A stretch of 64,000 nucleotides of DNA from Massilibacteroides sp. GTDB lineage: Bacteria; Bacteroidota; Bacteroidia; Bacteroidales; Tannerellaceae. A program made the position numbers and the translations under genes. The DNA lies in NCBI GenBank assembly GCA_028708075.1, contig JAQVZS010000001.1, positions 81,319 through 145,318 on the forward strand, written 5' to 3'. Of this stretch, positions 1 to 7,132 are shown piece after piece; position 1 is the first letter of the stretch, and every line of letters starts with the position of its first letter. The notes under the pieces are model-generated. The model had not been told where the DNA came from. It made no database searches and was given only the letters and a program-made list of their open reading frames with translations.

Positions 1-65
1 TCTTGACTGCCGAAGAATTCGATGCCTGGGTACGGCCGGAAGACATGGTTCACGGGTTGAAATGA
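1..65 (+). CDS. fumC: Fumarate hydratase class II, C-terminal end (partial)
   Basis: Only the last 20 codons are in the window, read in the frame that ends at the TGA at 63-65. The peptide contains EEFDAWVRPEDMV, which closely matches the conserved C-terminus of class II fumarases (E. coli FumC has EFDSWVRPEQMV). Class II fumarase interconverts fumarate and malate in the cytoplasm as part of the TCA cycle. The body of the gene lies outside the window, so active-site residues cannot be checked. Identification rests on this tail alone. A strong hairpin follows the stop. Confidence 0.75.
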   Translation, partial: LTAEEFDAWVRPEDMVHGLK

Positions 66-71
66 ATTCCG

Positions 72-98
72 GATCGGGATGAATCCTTCGTCCCGATC
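72..98 (+). terminator. Hairpin after fumC, possible terminator
   Basis: The arms GATCGGGA and TCCCGATC are perfect complements, and the interior GAA/TTC also pairs, giving a near-continuous 12-bp stem with a 3-base loop. It begins seven bases after the fumC stop. No long T-run follows, so it may be a weak intrinsic terminator or an RNA-stabilising structure. Confidence 0.5.
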
Positions 99-460
99 AC
101 TTAAAACAGATCTAAAAATCATCCCGACGTGAAAAAAAGAACCTTTGATCGTTGATTTTCAAGCTTACCTAAGGATTGAAAAATTCATATCGAACGTTTT
201 AAAAAAAGATCCCGAAGATTTTTTAAAAACATAGGTATCTTTTTTTAAAATCATAGGTATGAATTTTCCATATGATAATCAATACAAAATGCTTCACTAT
301 GGAGGCTTTTAAAAACGAAAAATCATCTCGATGGAGGTTTTTTAGGAAAATGCTGCGTAAAACAGGCGACAAAAGAATTTGTTTTGCGGGGGAAGGCTTA
401 TTGTACTTTATAAGAAATAAAACGGTGATTTGAGAAAGCGTCGGCATGTTTGTTTTTTAT

Positions 461-468
461 TATCTTTG
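461..468 (+). promoter_or_regulatory. Candidate -7 box (TATCTTTG) for gyrA
   Basis: TATCTTTG matches the Bacteroidetes -7 consensus TAnnTTTG. No TTTG -33 element lies at the usual 19-21 base spacing. Use of this site would give a leader of about 150 bases before gyrA. Confidence 0.45.
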
Positions 469-626
469 TCCTGCTGAAAGACGTATTTGACGATTTTTCC
501 TTCCCTGAAAGAGAAAACGCTAACGAGCTAAAAAAGGCGTTAAATGCTTTTATAGTAAACGGAAAAGCGTTACCTTAGTGCACTTTTTTGAGGGTTGGAT
601 ATTGATAGTAATTAATAAAAAACTAA

Positions 627-3209
627 ATGGTTGATCAAGACAGGATTATAAAGATTAACATTGAGGAAGAAATGAAGTCGGCTTACATTGATTATTCAAT
701 GTCGGTGATTGTTTCGCGTGCGCTTCCTGATGTAAGGGATGGTTTTAAACCGGTTCATCGCCGTGTATTATTCGGTATGAATGAATTGGGAAATACCTCC
801 GATAAACCTTATAAAAAATCCGCAAGAATTGTTGGTGAAGTTTTAGGAAAATATCACCCGCACGGAGATTCGTCTGTGTATTTTTCGATGGTACGTATGG
901 CCCAAGTATGGTCTTTGCGTTATCCTTTGGTAGATGGACAGGGAAACTTTGGTTCCGTAGACGGCGACAGCCCTGCGGCAATGCGTTATACCGAAGCCCG
1001 TTTGAGTAAGTTGGCGGAAGAAATGCTTCGCGATATTGATAAGGATACGGTAGATTTTCAATTGAACTTTGATGATACATTGAAAGAACCGACCGTATTG
1101 CCTACGCGTATTCCGAATTTGTTGGTAAATGGTGCGTCCGGTATTGCCGTTGGTATGGCGACAAATATGCCGCCTCATAATATGAACGAAGTGCTCGACG
1201 CTTCGATGGCCTATATTGATACTCACGGCGATATTTCGATTGAAGAGTTAATGGTGTATGTGAAAGCGCCGGATTTCCCTACAGGAGCTACCATATATGG
1301 TTATGCAGGTGTAAAAGAGGCTTTCGAAACCGGACGCGGACGAATTGTGTTGCGCGGAAAAGCCGAGATCGAAACAGAAAACAGTCATGAAAAGATTATT
1401 ATAACAGAAATTCCCTATTTAGTTAACAAAGCTGAATTGATCAAATCGATCGCGGATCTGGTAAACGAAAAGCGTATTGATGGAATATCTAATGTTAACG
1501 ACGAGTCCGATCGTAATGGTATGCGTATTGTGGTGGATGTGAAACGCGACGCAAATTCCGGTGTTGTTCTGAATAAATTGTATAAACTGACGGCGCTGCA
1601 ATCTTCGTTCAGTGTAAATAATATTGCATTAGTCAACGGACGGCCACGCCAACTGAACTTGAAAGATCTGATTAAAGCTTTTGTCGACCATAGGCAGGAA
1701 GTTGTCCTTCGTCGTACACGCTACGAATTGAAGAAGGCTGAAGAGCGGGCGCATATCTTGGAAGGACTGATTATTGCTTCGGACAATATCGACGAGGTCA
1801 TTGCCATAATTAAGGCGTCTTCCAGTCCACAGGAGGCGATCGACCGATTGATCGAACGTTTCAGTCTGACAGATGTGCAAGCGCGTGCGATCGTAGAAAT
1901 GCGTTTACGTCAGTTGACTGGTCTTGAACAAAGCAAGCTGCATGCGGAATACGAAGAAATAGAAAAATTGATCGCTTATTTGAATGAAATTCTCGCGAAT
2001 GAAGATGTTTGTATGAAGGTGATCAAAGATGAATTGCAGGAAATAAAAGATAAATACGGCGACAAACGGAAAACAGATATTGTTTACGCTTCGGAAGAAT
2101 TAAATCCTGAGGATTTCTATGCGGACGACGAAATGATTATCACGATTTCGCATATGGGATATATTAAACGTACGCCACTCAGTGAATTCCGTGCGCAAGG
2201 CCGGGGTGGAGTAGGTGCGAAAGGTTCTGTAACCCGGGACGAAGATTTTGTTGAGTACATTTATCCGGCGTCCATGCATGCAATCTTGTTGATCTTTACC
2301 GCGAAAGGAAAATGTTATTGGTTGAAGGTGTATGAAATACCCGAAGGAGCAAAGAATTCGAAGGGCAGGGCGATTCAAAATCTGTTGAATATCGAACCGG
2401 GTGATAAGGTGAATGCCTTTATCCGTGTTAAGAGATTGACCACAGATAAAGAGTTTATCAATTCGCATTATTTGTTGTTCTGTACCCGCAAAGGTGTTAT
2501 TAAGAAAACGTTGCTTGAAGCTTATTCCCGTCCGCGCCAGAACGGAGTAAATGCGATTACGTTGAGGGAAGATGATGGGTTGATTGAAGTCTGTATGACG
2601 AATGGCAATAACGAAGTTTTGATCGCTAGTCGCAGTGGACGTGCCATCCGATTCCAAGAAAGTGCGGTTCGCGTAATGGGTCGTACGGCGGCAGGGGTTC
2701 GCGGAATGACATTATCGGACGATCCGGAAGACGAAGTTGTCGGAATGGTTTGCGTGAAGAAAAAAGAAGGGAAAGAACCGGATACCATATTGGTCGTTTC
2801 CGAGTTGGGCTATGGAAAACGTACGGCCTTGGACGATGAAAACGGCGAACCTATTTATAGAATTACCAGTCGTGGCGGTAAAGGGGTTAAAACCCTTAAT
2901 ATTACGGAAAAGACGGGTAAACTTGTAGCGATCAAAAATGTTACGGATGAAAACGACTTGATGATTATTAATAAATCGGGGATTACCATCCGGGTTAGTG
3001 TTTCGGATTTGAATGTGATTGGACGTGCGACACAAGGCGTAAGACTGATCAACTTGGAAAAACGGAACGACGAGATCGCGTCGGTATGTAAGGTGTTATC
3101 CGAACCGAATGAGCCGGAATCCAATAGCGGAGAGCTGGAAACCGATCCTTCAGACGATAAGAATACGATCTCTGAAATTTTTATGGAGAAACCGGAAACA
3201 ACGGAATAA
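627..3209 (+). CDS. gyrA: DNA gyrase subunit A
   Basis: This is the cutting and rejoining subunit of type IIA topoisomerase, which with GyrB introduces negative supercoils using ATP. The 860-aa length fits the family. The N-terminal winged-helix/tower region contains [15 protein letters not shown] and the catalytic tyrosine Tyr121 in [10 protein letters not shown]. The quinolone region reads [15 protein letters not shown], so the serine equivalent to E. coli Ser83 is present, but Phe86 stands where E. coli has Asp87. The C-terminal beta-pinwheel follows, with a GyrA-box-like QGRGGVG near residue 525 that departs from QRRGGKG. The protein ends in an acidic tail. The start matches the usual family N-terminus. 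A TPR protein gene follows after about 40 bases and is probably co-transcribed. Confidence 0.97.
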   Translation: MVDQDRIIKINIEEEMKSAYIDYSMSVIVSRALPDVRDGFKPVHRRVLFGMNELGNTSDKPYKKSARIVGEVLGKYHPHGDSSVYFSMVRMAQVWSLRYPLVDGQGNFGSVDGDSPAAMRYTEARLSKLAEEMLRDIDKDTVDFQLNFDDTLKEPTVLPTRIPNLLVNGASGIAVGMATNMPPHNMNEVLDASMAYIDTHGDISIEELMVYVKAPDFPTGATIYGYAGVKEAFETGRGRIVLRGKAEIETENSHEKIIITEIPYLVNKAELIKSIADLVNEKRIDGISNVNDESDRNGMRIVVDVKRDANSGVVLNKLYKLTALQSSFSVNNIALVNGRPRQLNLKDLIKAFVDHRQEVVLRRTRYELKKAEERAHILEGLIIASDNIDEVIAIIKASSSPQEAIDRLIERFSLTDVQARAIVEMRLRQLTGLEQSKLHAEYEEIEKLIAYLNEILANEDVCMKVIKDELQEIKDKYGDKRKTDIVYASEELNPEDFYADDEMIITISHMGYIKRTPLSEFRAQGRGGVGAKGSVTRDEDFVEYIYPASMHAILLIFTAKGKCYWLKVYEIPEGAKNSKGRAIQNLLNIEPGDKVNAFIRVKRLTTDKEFINSHYLLFCTRKGVIKKTLLEAYSRPRQNGVNAITLREDDGLIEVCMTNGNNEVLIASRSGRAIRFQESAVRVMGRTAAGVRGMTLSDDPEDEVVGMVCVKKKEGKEPDTILVVSELGYGKRTALDDENGEPIYRITSRGGKGVKTLNITEKTGKLVAIKNVTDENDLMIINKSGITIRVSVSDLNVIGRATQGVRLINLEKRNDEIASVCKVLSEPNEPESNSGELETDPSDDKNTISEIFMEKPETTE

Positions 3210-3251
3210 TTTAAACAAATCGAAAATTATTAATTCAAATTTATGATTCTA

Positions 3252-4466
3252 ATGAAACAAGTATTACTTACAGTTGCTTTTTGTGTTGCCGCAACAGCAA
3301 CTTTTGCCCAAAAGAAAGCCGTGAAAGAAGCCGAAAGCCTAGCAAAAGGGAATAAAGATTTTGCAGAGGCAAGAACTCTTATAAAAGGAGCTTTGGATAA
3401 TCCGGAAACAAACAATGATCCGAAGACTTGGTTTGTGGCTGGTTTCGTTGAAGACCAACAGTTCAGTGCCGAAAGAGCAAAACAAATTTTGGGACAACAA
3501 CCGAACGAACCTGTCATGTACGAATCATTAGGAAGTATTCTTCCTTACTTCTTAAAAGCTTATGAATTAGATCAACAGCCGGACGGAAAAGGAAAAGTGA
3601 AACCAAAATATACGAAAGATATCAAAAGTATATTAAGTGCGAATCATGTGTATTATATAAATGGTGGTGCTTATTATTTTGATCAGAGAGATTATAAGAA
3701 AGCATACGACTTTTTTGAACAGTATTTGCAAATTTCGGATTTGCCTATGTTTCAGGGAGAAAAAGTGGCTGAAAGGGATTCGAATTTTATGACTGTTCAG
3801 TTCTTTTCTGCTGTCGCTGCTACGCAATTGGGCGATTCTCAAAAAGCTGTTGCTGCTTTGGAACGTGCGAAAAATACGGAATACAGACAAAATGATGTTT
3901 ATCAATATTTGTGTTATGAATACGAGCAGGCTAAAGACTCGGTTAATTTTGAAAAAACACTGGAAGAAGGATTAGCTAAATTTCCGGAAGAAAAGTATTA
4001 TTTATTAAGCTTGATTAATACTTATATTTATTCAAACCGGAATGAAAAGGCGATTGAGTTTTTGAGTACGGCTATTAGTAAAGAACCGGACAATGCACAA
4101 TTGTATGATGTAATGGGACGTGTATATGAAACGGGGTTGAAAGACTATGTGGGCGCGGAAAAATATTTTGTTAAAGCGAGCGAACTGGATCCGGAAAATG
4201 CCGATATTCTTTCCAATCTTGGACGTGTTTATTATAACCAGGGGGTAAACAAGCAAGGTGAAGCAAACCTGATTAATGATAATAAACTGTATCAGGAAGA
4301 ATTGGCTAAGGCAAAAGATTATTTCAAAAAGGCATTGCCTTATTTTGAAAAGGCGCATCAATTGAAACCTGAAAATACGGAATTTATGACGGCATTGCGT
4401 GGCATTTATTATAATTTGGATATGGGTAAGGAATTTGAAGAAATGGATGCTAAACTGAATAAATAA
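3252..4466 (+). CDS. Secreted tetratricopeptide repeat protein
   Basis: A 404-aa exported protein (407 aa if the ATG nine bases upstream is used). I chose the inner ATG because MKQVLLTVAFCVAATATFAQ is a clean signal peptide. The mature part is helical with several TPR units, for example around YYINGGAYYFDQRDYKKAYDF, the segment beginning AQLYDVMGRVYETGL, and the segment with ADILSNLGRVYYNQG. TPRs mediate protein-protein contacts, and the likely location is the periplasm. From memory, a similar TPR protein follows gyrA in Bacteroides and Parabacteroides, but its function is not known to me. A strong terminator follows, closing a gyrA-TPR transcript. Confidence 0.85.
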   Translation: MKQVLLTVAFCVAATATFAQKKAVKEAESLAKGNKDFAEARTLIKGALDNPETNNDPKTWFVAGFVEDQQFSAERAKQILGQQPNEPVMYESLGSILPYFLKAYELDQQPDGKGKVKPKYTKDIKSILSANHVYYINGGAYYFDQRDYKKAYDFFEQYLQISDLPMFQGEKVAERDSNFMTVQFFSAVAATQLGDSQKAVAALERAKNTEYRQNDVYQYLCYEYEQAKDSVNFEKTLEEGLAKFPEEKYYLLSLINTYIYSNRNEKAIEFLSTAISKEPDNAQLYDVMGRVYETGLKDYVGAEKYFVKASELDPENADILSNLGRVYYNQGVNKQGEANLINDNKLYQEELAKAKDYFKKALPYFEKAHQLKPENTEFMTALRGIYYNLDMGKEFEEMDAKLNK

Positions 4467-4486
4467 GTAATACAAGATCATATATG

Positions 4487-4520
4487 AAAGCCTTTGCGAT
4501 ATTTGCAAAGGCTTTTTTTT
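4487..4520 (+). terminator. Rho-independent terminator after gyrA-TPR
   Basis: The arms AGCCTTTGC and GCAAAGGCT flank a 7-base loop and are followed by eight T residues. Confidence 0.9.
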
Positions 4521-4597
4521 GTTTTTGCCACAATAACGTGCAGCGTTTACCGTTTTAAACGTATCTCTATAAACAGAGAATCAAATTGAGATATAAT

Positions 4598-4810
4598 ATG
4601 AAAGCGTTAATAGTTTCTTTTTTCTGTATTCTTTGGGGCTATTCTTTGTTCTTTGATAAGAAAGAAACAAAAGAGAACATACCTGTTCGAGTATCGGAAA
4701 TTCCGGTATCTAATCCTGAGACAGTCAGAGGAAATATCTATATGGTTGATACGATGGGATATTATGCGAAAAAGAATGATGCTTTTGTCCGTTTTGAAGA
4801 TACGTTTTGA
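4598..4810 (+). CDS. Small membrane-anchored hypothetical protein
   Basis: A 70-aa ORF starting at the ATG at 4598. The ORF track begins 12 bases upstream at a TTG, which I reject because the ATG directly precedes a signal/anchor segment, MKALIVSFFCILWGYSLFF. The rest is hydrophilic (KKETKENIPVRVSEIPV...) and ends DAFVRFEDTF, so it is probably periplasmic with one N-terminal membrane helix. No family is recognised. It lies alone between a terminator and a convergent gene whose 3' end is three bases away. It could be a real small lipid- or membrane-associated protein; the evidence is composition and start context only. Confidence 0.5.
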   Translation: MKALIVSFFCILWGYSLFFDKKETKENIPVRVSEIPVSNPETVRGNIYMVDTMGYYAKKNDAFVRFEDTF

Positions 4811-4812
4811 CT

Positions 4813-5262
4813 TTAAAGTTTTGTGAAATCGGGAATTTCAGTCAAAAAACAATAACAGTCCTTTTCATAGTTTATTTGACAACAAAAATGCTGCAATCCG
4901 TTACTAACGATTAAATACTTTGCACGTAAAACCATGTTGTAACGAACGATCTGGTCGAAAACCCGGTCGGTAATTTCCACAGAAGGAGCTTTATACTCAA
5001 TAATAACTAAGGGTTCTAAAAGCGTATTGAACACGACCGTGTCGCATCTTTTTTGTGTGTTATTTAGTTTGATCCCAATTTCGTTAGCAATTAAGCTTTC
5101 TGGATAGTGTTTTTCGGAAAGCAGGAAATGAACAAAATGTTGTCTTACCCATTCTTCGGGCGTAGCCGCCACATATTTTCTGCGTAGCCTGTCGAAAATT
5201 ACCGGCTTTCCGTTTTGAACAGCAAGTTTAACATCGAATTTCGGTAGATTTAATGGCTGCAT
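4813..5262 (-). CDS. Orphan type I restriction R-subunit N-terminal-like domain protein (HSDR_N_2)
   Basis: A 149-aa protein with the PD-(D/E)XK nuclease fold signature: Asp74 in KRCDTVVF, followed by Glu89 and Lys91 in VIIEYKAP. It resembles the HSDR_N_2 family, the N-terminal nuclease-like domain of type I restriction enzymes standing alone, with no helicase, methylase or specificity gene nearby. It is therefore unlikely to be a restriction system by itself. The fold suggests a nucleic-acid-cleaving or repair role, but substrate and function are unknown. It is divergent from amn-holA with overlapping promoters. From memory, this single-domain gene recurs beside holA or amn in many Bacteroidales, which would suggest a core role. 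Confidence 0.8.
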   Translation of the reverse strand: MQPLNLPKFDVKLAVQNGKPVIFDRLRRKYVAATPEEWVRQHFVHFLLSEKHYPESLIANEIGIKLNNTQKRCDTVVFNTLLEPLVIIEYKAPSVEITDRVFDQIVRYNMVLRAKYLIVSNGLQHFCCQINYEKDCYCFLTEIPDFTKL

Positions 5263-5267
5263 TTCCT

Positions 5268-5275
5268 TATATTTG
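5268..5275 (+). promoter_or_regulatory. -7 box (TATATTTG) for amn-holA-fkp
   Basis: TATATTTG is an exact TAnnTTTG match 33 bases before the amn ATG. It lies inside the short divergent region and overlaps the start zone of the minus-strand promoter. Confidence 0.6.
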
Positions 5276-5293
5276 TCCTTGAATAATCCTGTT

Positions 5294-5301
5294 CAAAGGT
5301 A
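5294..5301 (-). promoter_or_regulatory. -7 box (TACCTTTG on minus) for the HSDR_N gene
   Basis: The plus-strand CAAAGGTA reads TACCTTTG on the minus strand, an exact TAnnTTTG match 31 bases upstream of the start at 5262. It faces the amn promoter, so the two would interfere. Confidence 0.55.
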
Positions 5302-5308
5302 GTTATAA

Positions 5309-6085
5309 ATGAAGACAAAACAAGAAATCGTAGAAAATTGGCTTCCGCGTTACACTGAGCGTAAATTGGAAGATTTCGGTCAATATATTCTACTTACTAA
5401 TTTTACAAAGTACGTCGAACTGTTTGCGGAATATTTCGATGTTCCGATATTAGGGTTGAAAGCTTCTATGCCTAATGCTTCGGCAAAAGGAATGACGATT
5501 ATTAATTTTGGTATGGGAAGCGCCAATGCGGCTACTATCATGGATCTTTTATCGGCCGTTATGCCCAAGGCCGTTTTGTTTCTCGGTAAATGTGGCGGGT
5601 TGAAAAAGGCGAATAACTTGGGCGATTATTTGCTCCCGATTGCAGCGATCCGTGGCGAAGGGACATCGAATGCCTATCTTCCACCAGAAGTTCCCTCTTT
5701 ACCTGCATTTTCCATGTTGCGCGCCATTTCCTCCGCAATACGGGACGCCGGGAAAGATTACTGGACCGGTACGGTTTATACGACTAACAGACGAGTATGG
5801 GAATATGATAATAGTTTCAAGGATTATTTAGTGAAGACACATGCGACTGGAATTGATATGGAAACGGCAACGTTGTTGACGGCAGGTTTTGCAAATAAAA
5901 TTCCGACGGGTGCTTTGTTGATGATTTCTGATATGCCGATGATCGAAGCTGGTGTCAAAACGGAAGAGAGTGATCGTCAGGTAACGCATAAATTTGTGAA
6001 TGAGCATGTTACTTTAGGAGTTAATGCTCTTCTCCAGATTATTGAAGGGAAGAAGACAATCCGGCATATTCGGTTTAGTTGGTAG
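5309..6085 (+). CDS. amn: AMP nucleosidase, short form
   Basis: Predicted to hydrolyse AMP to adenine and ribose 5-phosphate in the cytoplasm (purine salvage and adenylate balance). The 258-aa length matches the short phosphorylase-like Bacteroidetes form rather than the about 480-aa E. coli enzyme. Nucleoside phosphorylase-fold motifs are visible: INFGMGSANAA, LFLGKCGGLK, and GIDMETATLL with the ribose-binding Glu185. The later MISDMPM carries the conserved base-contacting aspartate region. A related phosphorylase activity cannot be excluded from sequence alone. It is followed by holA five bases after the stop. Confidence 0.85.
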   Translation: MKTKQEIVENWLPRYTERKLEDFGQYILLTNFTKYVELFAEYFDVPILGLKASMPNASAKGMTIINFGMGSANAATIMDLLSAVMPKAVLFLGKCGGLKKANNLGDYLLPIAAIRGEGTSNAYLPPEVPSLPAFSMLRAISSAIRDAGKDYWTGTVYTTNRRVWEYDNSFKDYLVKTHATGIDMETATLLTAGFANKIPTGALLMISDMPMIEAGVKTEESDRQVTHKFVNEHVTLGVNALLQIIEGKKTIRHIRFSW

Positions 6086-6090
6086 TCGAT

Positions 6091-7113
6091 ATGGCAAAAA
6101 ACACACATACATACGAAAGTATTTTCGCGGATATTAAGGCGGGACAATTTAGCCCTGTTTATGTTTTAATGGGTGATGAACCGTTTTTTATCGACCAGAT
6201 TACGGATTTATTGATTAATTCGGTTGTTGAAGAATCTGCGCGCGATTTTAATCAACTGATTTTATATGGCGCGGATACGGATGCTGCAACTATTCTCAAT
6301 GCTGCTCGGCGTTTTCCGATGATGTCCAATCATCAGTTGATCGTTGTTCGCGAGGCACAACTGATTCGTGATTTGGAATTATTGACTAATTACATAAAAA
6401 ATCCGTTGCAATCGACGGTTCTTGTATTGAATTATAAATACAAAACGCTTGATCGCAGAAAACAACTTGCCGGAGCTGTCGAGAAGGTGGGGGTTCTTTT
6501 TGAGTCGCAGAAGATCCCGGATTATAAGTTGCCCACCTTTATTACTGGTTTTCTTCAGCAAAAAAATAAGGATATTGATCCCAAAGCGTCTCAAATGTTG
6601 TCCGATTTTATCGGGAGTGATTTGAGCAGGCTCGTAAAAGAGTTGGAGAAATTAGCTATTCTTCTTTCAGACAAAGGATCGAAACGGATTACCCCCGAGC
6701 TTGTAGAGCAAAATATCGGGATTAGTAAAGAATACAATAACTTTGAATTAGTCAAAGCGATAGCAACTAAAGATGTTTTGAAGGCAAATCGAATAGCCAA
6801 TTATTTTGCTCAGAATCCCAAAAATAATCCTCTGCAAATGACGCTTCCTGTTCTTTTTAATTATTTTACAAATTTGTTTATTTGCTATTATTTAAAGGAC
6901 AAGTCTGACAATGGGCTAATGGCTGCTTTGGGGTTGCGAAATGTCTTTTTTGTAAAAGATTACTCACTCGGTTTACGAAATTATTCGGCTATGAAAGTTT
7001 TCCGAACGATTAGTTCGATCCGGGAAACTGATGCGAAGTCGAAAGGAGTAGGTAATGTTTCGGTTTCCGATTCGGAACTATTGAAAGAACTTGTATATAA
7101 AATTCTGCATTAA
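6091..7113 (+). CDS. holA: DNA polymerase III delta subunit
   Basis: Clamp-loader subunit that opens the sliding clamp during replication. I use the ATG at 6091 (340 aa) rather than the TTG at 6079, which overlaps the amn stop; the product then starts MAKNTHTYESIFADIKAG. Family hallmarks are PVYVLMGDEPFFIDQITDLL near the N-terminus and the AAA+-like core with VLVLNYKYKTLDRRKQL. The helical C-terminal collar region includes LSRLVKELEKLAILL and a long segment beginning FELVKAIATKD. The length is normal for HolA. It is transcribed from the amn promoter and leads into fkp after 19 bases. Confidence 0.92.
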   Translation: MAKNTHTYESIFADIKAGQFSPVYVLMGDEPFFIDQITDLLINSVVEESARDFNQLILYGADTDAATILNAARRFPMMSNHQLIVVREAQLIRDLELLTNYIKNPLQSTVLVLNYKYKTLDRRKQLAGAVEKVGVLFESQKIPDYKLPTFITGFLQQKNKDIDPKASQMLSDFIGSDLSRLVKELEKLAILLSDKGSKRITPELVEQNIGISKEYNNFELVKAIATKDVLKANRIANYFAQNPKNNPLQMTLPVLFNYFTNLFICYYLKDKSDNGLMAALGLRNVFFVKDYSLGLRNYSAMKVFRTISSIRETDAKSKGVGNVSVSDSELLKELVYKILH

Positions 7114-7132
7114 GCATAGAAAATAAACTCTT

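Larger units (their letters stand above)
66..626. other. AT-rich intergenic region between fumC and gyrA
   Basis: About 560 bases without a convincing gene. It holds the hairpin after fumC, runs of A and T, and a -7-like promoter element near 461. The 74-codon minus-strand ORF at 223-447 has no recognisable domain and low-complexity composition, so I do not call it. The stretch 520-580 contains repeated GCGTTA words that could fold in the gyrA leader. Confidence 0.5.

Noticed and set aside
223-447. 74-codon minus-strand ORF upstream of gyrA
   Set aside because: AT-rich, low-complexity product with no domain, no promoter box and no start context; it is likely noise in an intergenic region.
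2100-2657. 185-codon minus-strand ORF inside gyrA
   Set aside because: Shadow frame of a strongly conserved gene; its product has no recognisable domain.
4813-5262. A type I restriction-modification system
   Set aside because: Only the HsdR N-terminal-like domain is present; no helicase domain, hsdM or hsdS nearby.
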